From the NCBI RefSeq assembly GCF_900452395.1, contig NZ_UGNV01000001.1, forward strand, positions 1,203,501-1,267,500: 64,000 nucleotides of DNA, in the 5' to 3' direction. The notes below the pieces were generated by a model. The model saw nothing but the letters and a program-made list of their open reading frames with translations. It did no database searches and was not told the DNA's origin. Shown piece by piece: positions 46,798 through 55,578 of the stretch. Every line of letters begins with the position of its first letter. Position 1 is the stretch's first letter. Made by a program: the position numbers and the translations under genes. This DNA is from Legionella beliardensis. Lineage in GTDB: Bacteria; Pseudomonadota; Gammaproteobacteria; Legionellales; Legionellaceae.

Positions 46798-47499
46798 ATG
46801 TTAGGGAAAATAAGTACAGGGTTACTGCTTTCATTAAGTATTGCCCCTAGTTTTGCTGGTTTTTATATTGGTGCAAGTACTGGGCCAGAAGGTGCGCTCT
46901 TTTATCAAAGATCTCATGTAACACGTTTTTCTCCCTTTCCTTTAGAAAGGTTTGATGTAATAGACAAGAATCGTTTTGCAGGTGTAGGTGGTTTTGGTTC
47001 TATTTTTGCCGGCTATGGTTGGAGTCGAGATCGATTTTATTTAGGTATTGAAGGGAACGCAAATATTAGTTCACTTGAATATAAACTGACCAATGACGAA
47101 TATGTTCACCAGAATTTTTCTAAAACTACATTTACTATCAAACGTAGTTTCGGCGTTAGTTTCTTACCAGGTTACCTCTTATCTGAGACAACATTATTTT
47201 ACGGACGAGTTGGTTATGCCAATGGCAGATTAAAAATTAAAGAATCGGATCCTAGTATAAATAGTAGTACTAACGACCTTGATGGTATTCGTTTTGGTTT
47301 AGGCGTAAGACATGCATTTACACCGAAGTGGATAGGCATGATGGATTACAGCCAAACCCATTATGATCATGTAATAAGCCATACGTTTGACCCATTTGGT
47401 TCGGTTGCTAAACATACGAAAATTACCCCTTATACCGCGCAAGTTGCTTTTGGATTAATTTATAGTTTCGATGATCCTGCACCAGTTTATGTTAAGTAA
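46798..47499 (+). CDS. Outer-membrane beta-barrel protein, paralogue of the one at 8606
   Basis: This 233-residue protein has AGGAAA before the ATG and a signal peptide (LGKISTGLLLSLSIAPSFA). Strands such as FYIGASTGP, SIFAGYGWSRDRFYLGIEGN, FLPGYLL, FYGRVGYANGRL and AQVAFGLIYSF fit a small eight-stranded barrel. It ends in DDPAPVYVK, like the 8606 protein (DGAPAYVK), and has exactly the same length. Two hairpins follow the gene. Likely role is surface exposure. Confidence 0.75.
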   Translation: MLGKISTGLLLSLSIAPSFAGFYIGASTGPEGALFYQRSHVTRFSPFPLERFDVIDKNRFAGVGGFGSIFAGYGWSRDRFYLGIEGNANISSLEYKLTNDEYVHQNFSKTTFTIKRSFGVSFLPGYLLSETTLFYGRVGYANGRLKIKESDPSINSSTNDLDGIRFGLGVRHAFTPKWIGMMDYSQTHYDHVISHTFDPFGSVAKHTKITPYTAQVAFGLIYSFDDPAPVYVK

Positions 47500-47561
47500 C
47501 GCGCTTCTTTAAACAGCTTTAGTTGTTTAATCTTCTATTTGTTCAATTAATTAATTGTATT

Positions 47562-47590
47562 GTCATCTCTGCATAAACAGAGATGACTTC
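47562..47590 (+). terminator. Hairpin terminator after the barrel gene
   Basis: A ten-base perfect stem GTCATCTCTG/CAGAGATGAC with a CATAAA loop runs into TTCTATTC. A weaker hairpin (TTAAACA/TTGTTTAA, about 47509-47529) precedes it. Confidence 0.6.
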
Positions 47591-47722
47591 TATTCATTTC
47601 TGTCAAACTTATGTATTGGTATCTTGACTCTTGCTTCCTCAATCATGACAATGAGTGAGTTTTATAAGAAGTGAATAAAAATTAATCTTACTTTTATTCA
47701 TTATCGGTATCGGAGAAGAATC

Positions 47723-48004
47723 ATGATGAAGCAAATCAAACTAGTGGCCAGTATAATCTTTTTAAATTTTCTTTGCAGTGCACACAGCTTTGCCTGGTAT
47801 GGTAATCGATATTTTGATAATAGACACTATCACGACTACTATTCCGGCGGATACAACTGGGGTGGAGGTTGGTTCTTTGCAGTACCACCGATTGTCATTA
47901 ATGTACCTGTGCAAAGAGAGTATTATCCATATCCCGTTTGTGAAACCGTAGAAGTATGTGATGACGTAGTGGATGAGTGCTGGTTAGAGAGGGAGTGTCG
48001 TTAA
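47723..48004 (+). CDS. Small exported Tyr/His-rich protein with Cys tail
   Basis: This 93-residue protein has GGAGAAG before a double ATG and a signal peptide (IKLVASIIFLNFLCSAHSFA). The mature part is aromatic (WYGNRYFDNRHYHDYYSGGYNWGGG) and ends with five Cys in VCETVEVCDDVVDECWLERECR. It would be in the periplasm or outer envelope. I know no function. The aromatic Gly-rich start resembles small surface or adhesive proteins. Confidence 0.6.
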   Translation: MMKQIKLVASIIFLNFLCSAHSFAWYGNRYFDNRHYHDYYSGGYNWGGGWFFAVPPIVINVPVQREYYPYPVCETVEVCDDVVDECWLERECR

Positions 48005-48144
48005 ATTGCATAAGGCCAAACCTCTTATCTTAGATAAGGGTTAGATATTTTATCTTTAAATCATTAGAAAATACCTCGCTGATAAGATTATAACGGCTAA
48101 AATAGAATTATAGAGAATAATAATGAAACGGAGGCGGGCAAAAT

Positions 48145-48543
48145 ATGGATAATAATATTGATCGGTTTTTTAAATCTCAAGCTTATGGTGTTGTAGGAGC
48201 ATCAAGTAATCGCTATAAATACGGCAATAAAGTTTTACGCTGTTATATGCAGCATCAGATGAAAGTTTATCCCGTTAATCTTTACGAGGAAACGATCGAA
48301 AATTTATCGGCTGTTCAATCTGTAGAGGAGCTACCATCTGATGTAGAAAGTATTTCAATCATTACGCCGCCGTCAGCTACTGAAAAAGTAGTAGAACAAG
48401 CAATTCAGAAAGGTATTAAAAATATTTGGATGCAGCCAGGTGCTGAGAGTGATCAGGCTATTTTACGCTGTAAAGAAGCGGGCATTAATATTATAGCTGG
48501 CGGCCCTTGTATTCTCGTCATTCTAGGCTTTACAGATAATTAG
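48145..48543 (+). CDS. CoA-binding domain protein (YccU-like)
   Basis: This 132-residue cytosolic protein starts after GGAGGCGGG. It is a single Rossmann domain with YGVVGASSN, YGNKVLRCY, VYPVN, SIITPP and IWMQPGAES, matching the CoA_binding family of about 135 residues. Exact role is unknown in any organism as far as I know. Confidence 0.85.
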   Translation: MDNNIDRFFKSQAYGVVGASSNRYKYGNKVLRCYMQHQMKVYPVNLYEETIENLSAVQSVEELPSDVESISIITPPSATEKVVEQAIQKGIKNIWMQPGAESDQAILRCKEAGINIIAGGPCILVILGFTDN

Positions 48544-48655
48544 TGGCATTGTTAAATTTTTAATAAATCTTTTATAATTTGATAATTAAGCTTTTGAAAT
48601 TTAATCATTTTATGATTTAATCGCGAGAATTTTTTTAAGTAGAATAGATTAAATT

Positions 48656-51136
48656 ATGTTAAATGAATTAATGATTGGAGAGCAAATCGAGCTTGATAAA
48701 TTACTTCAAGGTATTAAAGAAGCAGCCGGTGATCACGCGATATTTATACAAACAGAACAAAGGGGTTTGAAAGAAGAGTTAATATTAAATGAAGCCACGG
48801 GGGCTTTAAACGGATTAAATAGTATAGCTGCTGTCTTAGAAGAACAAAACCAGATACCAGTTGCACTTATAGAAACATTTTTAACAAAGCGTTGGGAATT
48901 AATTAGAGGCAGTTTCCTAAGCTACACAAGTATGCCTAATAGTTACATCAATCGCTGTTGTTTAATGCTTGCTGATGCGCTGCATAGGATAAAGCCAGCA
49001 AAGAAAAAAATGCAGTATCTCATGCCAACGATAACTCATACTTTTGATAAATTAGATTTATTTCCAGATAAAGAAAGCATTGATGATTATGAGTTAGGAG
49101 AGCTTATTTTATCAGAGACGGGCGATGCGCTTATTCCTGTGAATATTTTAAGTTTTATGGCTGCCGGTGAAACAACATTGCCTCAGTTATACAAACCTTA
49201 TGTAAAATCGCGCCAAGATAACGTTTCTCTTTTGTCTCAAGATGAACAAAAAAGGTTGCTTGTGCATAATCCTTTGGGGCAAAGAATGCATAAGTTGATT
49301 GAGGAAATCATCGTAGCTAAAACAAAAAATATATCAATCGGTGGTAAATTATTTCAATTAATTGGTGCATTAAGACGTGGAGGTCAAAAAGGTGGGCACG
49401 GCGGGACAGAAAAGAATGCAGGCCCCGATGCAAATATTGGTATCAATGAATTCATGAGTTACTGGCGTAGCCTTGATGAAGAGGAGCGTGCTAAAGCGAG
49501 TCCTATGCGTTCTAATCGAATGCATTATACACAAAAAACAATTGGTGAAGTCATAAATGTACTATCCGGTACGGATAAAACATTCATAGATTGCGTTGAA
49601 GTAAATGCTAACGTTTTAGAATGTATCCTCAAGGATAACAGCGAATTATATGATATGCATACTAATTCTAGGAGCTATATTCTGGCCTTAGAAGACGAAT
49701 TTAAACAATACAAAATTAAATTAGCAAATGGTGTAATTGGTAGCGATACTTTACAACTATTAACGACTCAGCTATTTGAGCACATTGATTTATTTCAGGG
49801 AATGAATGTCATTCAATTAGTTGAATTTTGTAGAAAGAAAAAATACGAACATTTAGACACTCTAAATATTCTTGAAAACTATTTGAACTCAATACACTGT
49901 TCTGCAGACTCTTTAAAAGCAGTACATGATGGTCAGACTGTTTTAACTTGGGCTGTTTTAAAGACAATGGCTATTGAAGATTTAAGTCTAGTGAAATTAA
50001 TTCTTACTAGTCGCTATTGCGATTTTAATGTATTGGCAACCCAGAATGGCACAAAAGATACCCCGTTGATTTTAGCAGCCAAGATAAGAAATAATGAGTT
50101 AATCACTGCTATTACTAGCAGTCCTCATTGTAACTTCTCAGTATTAAGCCAGCTTGATAAAGATGGCAATAGTGCACTAATGCTTGCAGCAATGGGGAAC
50201 TACCAGGAGGGAGTAGAAGCTATTATAGCTAATGAGCATTTTAATCGTGATCTGTTAATGCAGAAAAATAATTTAGGGCATAAGCCACTATTTTTAGCAG
50301 TATCAAGTTGCCGTAGGTTTATAGTTGGTGCAATTACTAGAAGCGCTCATTGTGATGCTAAGGTGTTATGCCAATCTGATAAAGATGGCAATAATGCATT
50401 AATGATGGCAGTAAGAAAAGAATATGATGAGATAGCTAAAGTTATCATGACAGCTGCCAACTTTAATCAGCAGGTATTAACCCATCAAAATAGAAAAGGT
50501 GACAGTGCATTAATTGTTGCAGTTAGGCGTGATAACCTAAACATAGTCCAAGCTATCCTTACTAACCCACATTGTAATTCGGAAGTATTAATGCAGTGTA
50601 ATCAAGCAGGCTATAGTGCATTGATTCTAGCAGCTAAAAAAGGTCATTCTGACATAGTAAAAGTTATTCTTAACAGCCCACATTGCAATCAAAATATGTT
50701 AATGCAGCAAACGCAATATGGGTATACGGCCTTAATTGAGGCTGTTCATGGGCAAAAAGCTCTTCTTGTAGAAGTATTTCTTAATAAAGCCTTTTGTAGT
50801 CCAGCGCTTTTAATGCAACAAGATAAAAATGGGAATAATGCGTTAATCGAAGCTGTTCAGCAAGGCGATTTAACAAGTATAAAAATGATTCTTGCTAGTC
50901 AATTTTGTGATTTAAATGTCTTGAAACAGAAAAATAAGGAAGGAAAAACTGCCTTAGATTATATAGAAAACGAAGCCATTGAAACATTATTTGAAGAAAA
51001 AGTGAGCAAGCTTCAGGTAGGCACCAGTAATCTTGATAAGCAGAGTCAATTTCTTATTGCAAGTAGAAATAATTTCTTTTCATCTGTACCACAAAATGAA
51101 AGCAAGATAACCTCCCAAGGATTGAATTTTAATTAA
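48656..51136 (+). CDS. Large ankyrin-repeat candidate effector
   Basis: This 826-residue protein has no signal peptide. Residues 1-420 are helical with a Gly-rich loop (RRGGQKGGHGGTEKNAG, about 240-256) and match nothing I know. About 425-775 are nine or ten ankyrin repeats of about 37 residues. Their consensus is QxDKDGNxALMxAVxxGxxxIVxxILxxPHCNxxVLxQ. An HCN or HC pair recurs at the same place in several repeats. The C-terminus (about 775-826) is polar. Ankyrin arrays in this group usually belong to injected proteins that bind host partners. Confidence 0.75.
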   Translation: MLNELMIGEQIELDKLLQGIKEAAGDHAIFIQTEQRGLKEELILNEATGALNGLNSIAAVLEEQNQIPVALIETFLTKRWELIRGSFLSYTSMPNSYINRCCLMLADALHRIKPAKKKMQYLMPTITHTFDKLDLFPDKESIDDYELGELILSETGDALIPVNILSFMAAGETTLPQLYKPYVKSRQDNVSLLSQDEQKRLLVHNPLGQRMHKLIEEIIVAKTKNISIGGKLFQLIGALRRGGQKGGHGGTEKNAGPDANIGINEFMSYWRSLDEEERAKASPMRSNRMHYTQKTIGEVINVLSGTDKTFIDCVEVNANVLECILKDNSELYDMHTNSRSYILALEDEFKQYKIKLANGVIGSDTLQLLTTQLFEHIDLFQGMNVIQLVEFCRKKKYEHLDTLNILENYLNSIHCSADSLKAVHDGQTVLTWAVLKTMAIEDLSLVKLILTSRYCDFNVLATQNGTKDTPLILAAKIRNNELITAITSSPHCNFSVLSQLDKDGNSALMLAAMGNYQEGVEAIIANEHFNRDLLMQKNNLGHKPLFLAVSSCRRFIVGAITRSAHCDAKVLCQSDKDGNNALMMAVRKEYDEIAKVIMTAANFNQQVLTHQNRKGDSALIVAVRRDNLNIVQAILTNPHCNSEVLMQCNQAGYSALILAAKKGHSDIVKVILNSPHCNQNMLMQQTQYGYTALIEAVHGQKALLVEVFLNKAFCSPALLMQQDKNGNNALIEAVQQGDLTSIKMILASQFCDLNVLKQKNKEGKTALDYIENEAIETLFEEKVSKLQVGTSNLDKQSQFLIASRNNFFSSVPQNESKITSQGLNFN

Positions 51137-51199
51137 ATACGTTAGAGTAAGGCTTGAGATTGTATAAAATAAGTAGTCATTATTGAATTATGGAAAGAA

Positions 51200-52234
51200 A
51201 TGAAAGAAAAGCATACGGGTGATTTACATTGTCATCTTAATGGTAGTATCAGTTTAGCTTTCTTAAAGAAAACAGCTGAAAAAAATAATTGTCTTCATTT
51301 ATATGAAGAATTAGAAAAGGCAAATCAGCAATATTTAGCAGGTACGAGCCAACAACCAGAGCAGGGCTATCCAGCAGAGTTATTAAATCTAGTTTGGAAA
51401 CAGTTTGGCTTGATTCATCGTATTGTCCAAGATCTTTCTGATATTGCTAATGGCGTAATAGACGTGGTTGCAAACTCAGATGCTAACTATTTAGAAATTA
51501 GAACAACGCCTAAGCCAATTGCAGAGTTTACTGTTTTAGATTACATCGAAGCATTTAAAAGAGGCTTAGAGGAAGCTAACCAAACCTTCACTACTAAAAA
51601 AGCGGTAGGCTTACTAAGTTTAGATAGAACAATTCATACAGCCCAGGATGCGCAATATTTTTTGGAGCAAATCATAGCGAGTACGCCTGGTGTGTTAGTT
51701 GGTTTAGATATTTCTGGTAACCCTTTGGCAAAGCGCACGTTAACTGGTGAAGAATTAAGTAAAACCATTGAATTAGTATTAGAAAATAATTTAAGCATTG
51801 CCATTCATATGGACGAGGCTGACACTCAAGCTGAAAAAAGAGATACAGATACAGTGCTAAATACATTAGCCGCATGGAAAGCTAAGCAGCCTTTTAAGGA
51901 AATTAATCCATTTTATGGAAAAGTAAGATTAGGCCATTGTATCTATCTAAGTGTTGAACAACAGCAGCGGATTCGCGATCTTGGTATTCCTATAGAAGTT
52001 TGTCCAACTTGTCATAATAAATTAAATTGGCATGATAAAAATCAAGAGCATCCGGTAAAAAAGATTTATAATGATTTAAGTAGCCAGCCCATTGTATTTG
52101 GCACAGATGATCAATTCATCTTTGGCGCTTCAGCCAAGCTTGAGTTTAGCCATGGGTTAACTTTCTTTGCTAACAGTAAACAATTAACTAAGAAAGAGCT
52201 CAAAGAACATCAAGCGCAATTTCGTTTTTCTTAA
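51200..52234 (+). CDS. Adenosine/N6-methyl-AMP deaminase-like metal hydrolase
   Basis: This 344-residue protein has the deaminase barrel motifs: DLHCHLNGS (metal His 10 and 12), YLEIRTTPKP, GLDISGNP, IHMDEAD, LGHCIYL and VCPTCHNKL, then FGTDDQFIF. NGS after the HxH pair and the E-I-R-T-T-P segment resemble the eukaryote-type ADAL/MAPDA branch more than classical adenosine deaminases. It would act on purine nucleosides or nucleotides in the cytosol. It follows the ankyrin gene by 63 bases on the same strand. Deaminase family is secure; substrate is inferred. Confidence 0.8.
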   Translation: MKEKHTGDLHCHLNGSISLAFLKKTAEKNNCLHLYEELEKANQQYLAGTSQQPEQGYPAELLNLVWKQFGLIHRIVQDLSDIANGVIDVVANSDANYLEIRTTPKPIAEFTVLDYIEAFKRGLEEANQTFTTKKAVGLLSLDRTIHTAQDAQYFLEQIIASTPGVLVGLDISGNPLAKRTLTGEELSKTIELVLENNLSIAIHMDEADTQAEKRDTDTVLNTLAAWKAKQPFKEINPFYGKVRLGHCIYLSVEQQQRIRDLGIPIEVCPTCHNKLNWHDKNQEHPVKKIYNDLSSQPIVFGTDDQFIFGASAKLEFSHGLTFFANSKQLTKKELKEHQAQFRFS

Positions 52235-52351
52235 ATTAAGTGATGACTAGGCATTTAAATTCAAATAATAATTTTCCACCATAACAAGTAACAAATTACT
52301 CTGCCATATTATTCCTTTTATATTATCCTGAGAGCTGGGGCGAGGCATGAT

Positions 52352-52503
52352 GGATACCGTGGTCAAGCCACGGTATTTCGTGATCTGCTATGCAATAAAT
52401 AAAAAAACGAATTACCGCGGCTTCACCGCGGTATCCAGTAAATGTAGCCTGGGTGCAGGCCCAAAGGGCCGGAACCCAGGTTCACTTCGTTCACCCAGGC
52501 TAC
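52352..52503. repeat. Composite of family B pair and complete family A element
   Basis: A family B copy (52352-52380) and its inverse (52408-52436) are followed by AGTAAATGTAGCCTGGG and a full family A hairpin (52444-52503, both GTAGCCTGGGT and ACCCAGGCTAC ends). It recurs in similar order at 30316-30460. The rest of this gap (52235-52564) has no gene. Confidence 0.75.
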
Positions 52504-52564
52504 TTCCTAATCTGCCCTGGATTGCTTCTTTATTTCCATGAAAGTTAGGTTACAAAAAACCTCT

Positions 52565-53632
52565 CTAAGTTGTCTCTTTTAAAACCATAAAATAAGCCGC
52601 AACATAATTAGGTATATTACGTGTCGCTTGTAGGTATGATTCTTTGCTTAAATAGCTGCCTGCTAAAAAGTCTACTTGATATAAGTTATTCTCAAAAGCA
52701 CCACCTGTATCTGCTAAAATGCCAGCTCGAGAAATGATTTGTCCGGTACGATTAGGGTACTGGACCATCATTAACTTGCCTAAGCCAAACTGCTTTAAGT
52801 CAGCAGCAAAAGTTACCTCAGGTTTTATGGTAATTTTATACTCCGCATCTTTTCCGTAACCTTGTAAACCATTAACTTCTTTAAAATACCAAAAACGCTC
52901 TTGCTCATAGGGTGATTTAAGTGGGTTATAGGCAATATTATTATTGCGATGGACATTGAAGAATTTTTTATATCTGCCAAAATCAGCAATGACGGTGCCC
53001 TGCATCAATGCAGTTTCTAAATCATCACGACTTAAATACGCTAAAGCTGGAACGTTTTGCTTTGCTAAAGCGCCTTTTAGAATAGCCTGTTTTCCATATT
53101 GGAAGCGAGTCAAATTAGGTTTAGCATTTGCTTCTTCTAAAGTGAGGGATTGTTCGTCTTTCGGTAGGGCATAAAGAGCTAGGGCATTCGTTGCTGTGGG
53201 TTTAATGGCTGCTTTAGCAACAGGTACATAGTATTTAGTCATTAAGATTTGATCAGGCGGTAGATTTTTAAGTAATGGTTTGGTAGTAGCGAGTTGTTTA
53301 GTTTGCTGTTTGTCAGGGTACCAGCGAATTAAATCAAAATGCTGCTTGATGAAAGCTGGATTGTTTAACTCATGTTGATGCTCGCAAATAAATTTTAAAG
53401 TTGCTTTGACGCGATTAAGTGGTATTGGGATGACTTTACCAGCATGGATGACTTCAGGATCATATGCGCTGCCTTTATTGAGGTAAGCAATAGTCTCTTT
53501 GGCGGTTTCACACAATGCCGGCCCATTAAACTCATAGCGATCATCAGGAATGGGTTCAGTTATATTAAAATGAGGGGCTGCAAAAGTAGCTTGGCTTATT
53601 AAGCTTAGGGAAAGAAATAGTCTGTTAATCAT
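52565..53632 (-). CDS. Exported MltA/3D-domain protein, possible lytic transglycosylase
   Basis: This 355-residue protein has a signal peptide (INRLFLSLSLISQATFA). The central part resembles the MltA domain (LMTKYYVP, LTRFQYGKQAILKGAL, VNGLQGYGKDA). The end is a 3D domain (ILADTGGAFENNLYQVDFLAGSY) with the paired aspartates. MltA cuts peptidoglycan glycan chains. Start-site signals are weak. Family placement is likely; activity is inferred. Confidence 0.65.
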   Translation of the reverse strand: MINRLFLSLSLISQATFAAPHFNITEPIPDDRYEFNGPALCETAKETIAYLNKGSAYDPEVIHAGKVIPIPLNRVKATLKFICEHQHELNNPAFIKQHFDLIRWYPDKQQTKQLATTKPLLKNLPPDQILMTKYYVPVAKAAIKPTATNALALYALPKDEQSLTLEEANAKPNLTRFQYGKQAILKGALAKQNVPALAYLSRDDLETALMQGTVIADFGRYKKFFNVHRNNNIAYNPLKSPYEQERFWYFKEVNGLQGYGKDAEYKITIKPEVTFAADLKQFGLGKLMMVQYPNRTGQIISRAGILADTGGAFENNLYQVDFLAGSYLSKESYLQATRNIPNYVAAYFMVLKETT

Positions 53633-53651
53633 AGGAAACTCAGATAAGTTA

Positions 53652-54122
53652 TTAAATTAATTCTACTTTCATCACGGTGACCGGATGTTGTTTATATTCA
53701 TCGGTACCGATTTTATGCCAACCTAAAGTCTCATAAAATTCTGGAATAGTTTTATCAAAAGCAAACAGATGAAGCACCTTAAATCCTAATTCTTTCGCTT
53801 TTTGTTTGGTCGCTTCAATGAGTTCTCGACCGATGCCCTGATTTTGATAAGCAGTGTGAACAACCAACGAACCTAACCATGGCATTAAATCAGGGCGAAT
53901 ACCATCATTTTCTCGCAAAGAGCACATGCCAACAGGCGTATCATGATGCCAAGCTACCAATGTCAAGGGTAAGAGATTATCATTTAAATGGTTTTGAAAG
54001 CGTTGTTCTACGAGTGTAAGTGGTGTATCAGGCAGCCAAATTTTACCTAAACCATCATGCCATAATTGAACAAGTTCAGGAATTGCTATTTGTTTATCTT
54101 TAAGTAAACTAATTTTTATCAT
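53652..54122 (-). CDS. GNAT-family N-acetyltransferase
   Basis: I start at ATG 54122; a GTG directly before it is also possible. The product has 156 residues. The GNAT core shows PVGMCSLREN, LGSLVVHTAYQNQGIGRELI with the Q-x-x-G-I-G acetyl-CoA loop, and FYETLGWHKIG near the end. Substrate is unknown. It is in the cytosol. Confidence 0.85.
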   Translation of the reverse strand: MIKISLLKDKQIAIPELVQLWHDGLGKIWLPDTPLTLVEQRFQNHLNDNLLPLTLVAWHHDTPVGMCSLRENDGIRPDLMPWLGSLVVHTAYQNQGIGRELIEATKQKAKELGFKVLHLFAFDKTIPEFYETLGWHKIGTDEYKQHPVTVMKVELI

Positions 54123-54495
54123 CACTGCTACCAGTCTAGGCTATGATTGAGCTAAGGCATCTAAAAATTTTATAAGAAAAATTATAATTAATTCAATGAA
54201 GAATGTAACTAGTTAATTTAATTTATTCGTTTAAAAGATAAATTTTTTTTATAGCTAAATATGAATAACTTAAGTCTAATAGCACTTTTGCAAAGCGATC
54301 AATTTGATTTAATTTAATAAATAAATTAATTGTTTGTTCCTTATTTGAACTATAATTATTATAATTTAATAGAGTCAGTAGTGCACGAAGCTTAACAAGA
54401 CTGATTTTAAAGAACATCTGGAAGTAAAGTACCTAGAAAGAGGAAATAAAAACTAAATCCCTTAATTTAGATTAATAGTTTTGTGAGGTATTGTT
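54123..54495. other. Intergenic gap upstream of the bacteriocin-like locus
   Basis: This stretch is very A+T rich and must hold the promoter of the first precursor peptide. A minus-strand frame at 54223-54417 is present but has no site or coding signs. TTAAT pairs at 54462 and 54472 are noted but do not fit a known box. Confidence 0.45.
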
Positions 54496-54666
54496 ATGAC
54501 ACATTCAAAGAAATCTAATAATCTGCAAAAAAATCAACATCAAATAGAGGACGCTGATTTAGAAAAAATATCAGGCGGTATTTCAAGGCCAGCAGCAACG
54601 CAAGTAAAAGTTACGGCTCCGGATCGCAAAGCTATCAAAACAGATATGGATAGAAAAAGGTTCTAA
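54496..54666 (+). CDS. Precursor peptide 1 with double-glycine leader (bacteriocin/microcin-like)
   Basis: This 56-residue peptide starts at ATG 54496 with TGAGGTA upstream. The leader (1-28) ends in DADLEKISGG, a classic double-glycine signal cut by C39 peptidases. The core (29-56) starts ISRPAATQVK and is Arg/Lys rich, with net charge about +5 and no Cys. It is a paralogue of peptide 2: MxHSKK...QKNQ and DxDLEx(I/L)SGG are shared, and so is the upstream TGTGAGGTATT. The exporter genes lie 0.5 kb downstream. Prediction of export is strong; biological activity is inferred. Confidence 0.75.
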   Translation: MTHSKKSNNLQKNQHQIEDADLEKISGGISRPAATQVKVTAPDRKAIKTDMDRKRF

Positions 54667-54682
54667 TTTTATGGATTGTTGC

Positions 54683-54702
54683 TTAAGCTAAGCACAGCTT
54701 AA
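54683..54702 (+). terminator. Small hairpin between the two precursor genes
   Basis: TTAAGCT and AGCTTAA pair around a six-base loop, followed by a T-rich run (CTTTTATTTAT). It may act as an attenuator or mRNA processing site. Confidence 0.35.
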
Positions 54703-54779
54703 AAGAATCTTTTATTTATGCTTTAAATCCAAGATTTCATTATTCTATACCAAGTTATAGTATAATTCTGTGAGGTATT

Positions 54780-54974
54780 ATGAAACATTCAAAGAAATTT
54801 AGTAAAGTGCAAAAGAACCAGATCATAGATGATTCTGATTTAGAGCAATTATCAGGTGGCCAAGCAACAACAAGAGCTGCTGGGGCGACACTCAAGCTAA
54901 CACCAGAGCGTGGTGATAGGACAGTTAGAGATAGTACCGTTAGAACAAGTGCTAGTATTCTTAAAAGGCCCTAA
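54780..54974 (+). CDS. Precursor peptide 2 with double-glycine leader (bacteriocin/microcin-like)
   Basis: This 64-residue peptide has the same TGTGAGGTATT upstream. The leader (1-27) ends in DSDLEQLSGG. The core (28-64) starts QATTRAAGATLK, is Thr/Arg rich with net charge about +5, and has no Cys. It is followed by a strong terminator and then the export operon. Leader similarity to peptide 1 is high while cores differ, the usual pattern of duplicated bacteriocin precursors. Confidence 0.75.
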   Translation: MKHSKKFSKVQKNQIIDDSDLEQLSGGQATTRAAGATLKLTPERGDRTVRDSTVRTSASILKRP

Positions 54975-55046
54975 CGTAGTTCTTCTATCATTTATCATTT
55001 GAAGCTCTACATAGAGTTTCATTTTAATTAAAATTCAATTAATTGG

Positions 55047-55078
55047 AATAATAGGTTAAGGATAACCTATTATTTTTT
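55047..55078 (+). terminator. Strong terminator between precursors and exporter operon
   Basis: A 12-base perfect stem AATAATAGGTTA/TAACCTATTATT with an AGGA loop runs into TTTT. It would make the precursor transcripts largely independent of the transporter genes. Confidence 0.85.
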
Positions 55079-55119
55079 ACCTATACTTTAAGTAAGTTCA
55101 TTATTTCATGTGATCTTTC

Positions 55120-55578
55120 GTGAATAATCTAAGCACAAAAGTAGAACCCCTAAAAACGTTACAATCCTCTCCTTTATTTTCTAAATTAAGCAAAGGGATT
55201 TTATGGCGAATTGCAAGTCTTGTTCAGGAGCGTTCCTTTGAGACGGGAGATTATTTAATGAAACAAGGTGAAAAAGGAGATTCATGTTTCATTATTAGTA
55301 GAGGGCGTGTTGAAATTTTTTATGAAATAGACAATAAAAAAATAACGATTAGCGAAGTTGGCGCAGGTGAAATACTAGGGGAATTAGCTATCATTGATGG
55401 CTTACCACGATCGGCCAGCGTGATTGCTATTGAGCCTACTGAAACATTAACTATTTCAGAATGGGACTTTAAAGCGCAATTACAAGCTTATCCTGAAATT
55501 GCCTTACAATTACTGCCTTTAATTGCACAGCGCTTAAGGCATACCCAAAATCAACTAATTAAATTAAACCAACAATGA
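55120..55578 (+). CDS. Cyclic-nucleotide-binding domain protein of the export operon
   Basis: This 152-residue protein starts at GTG 55120. It is a lone Crp-type ligand-binding barrel with GDYLMKQGEKGDSCFII and the phosphate-binding cassette GEILGELAIIDGLPRSAS. There is no DNA-binding domain. NHLP-type exporters often include such a domain, fused or separate. It overlaps the HlyD gene by four bases. It may gate export by cyclic nucleotide; this is inferred. Confidence 0.8.
   Translation: MNNLSTKVEPLKTLQSSPLFSKLSKGILWRIASLVQERSFETGDYLMKQGEKGDSCFIISRGRVEIFYEIDNKKITISEVGAGEILGELAIIDGLPRSASVIAIEPTETLTISEWDFKAQLQAYPEIALQLLPLIAQRLRHTQNQLIKLNQQ

Noticed and set aside
52352-52503. Palindromes considered as a riboswitch or tRNA
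   Set aside because: The same sequences recur at several unrelated places and orientations, so they are dispersed repeats.
54223-54417. 64-codon minus-strand frame upstream of the precursor peptides, a possible immunity gene
   Set aside because: It lies in A+T-rich DNA, has no good ribosome site, no membrane segment and no recognisable family.
54461-54478. Pair of TTAAT motifs resembling a PmrA box before precursor 1
   Set aside because: The repeat spacing is 10 bases, whereas the PmrA consensus needs 11, and such motifs are common in A+T-rich DNA.
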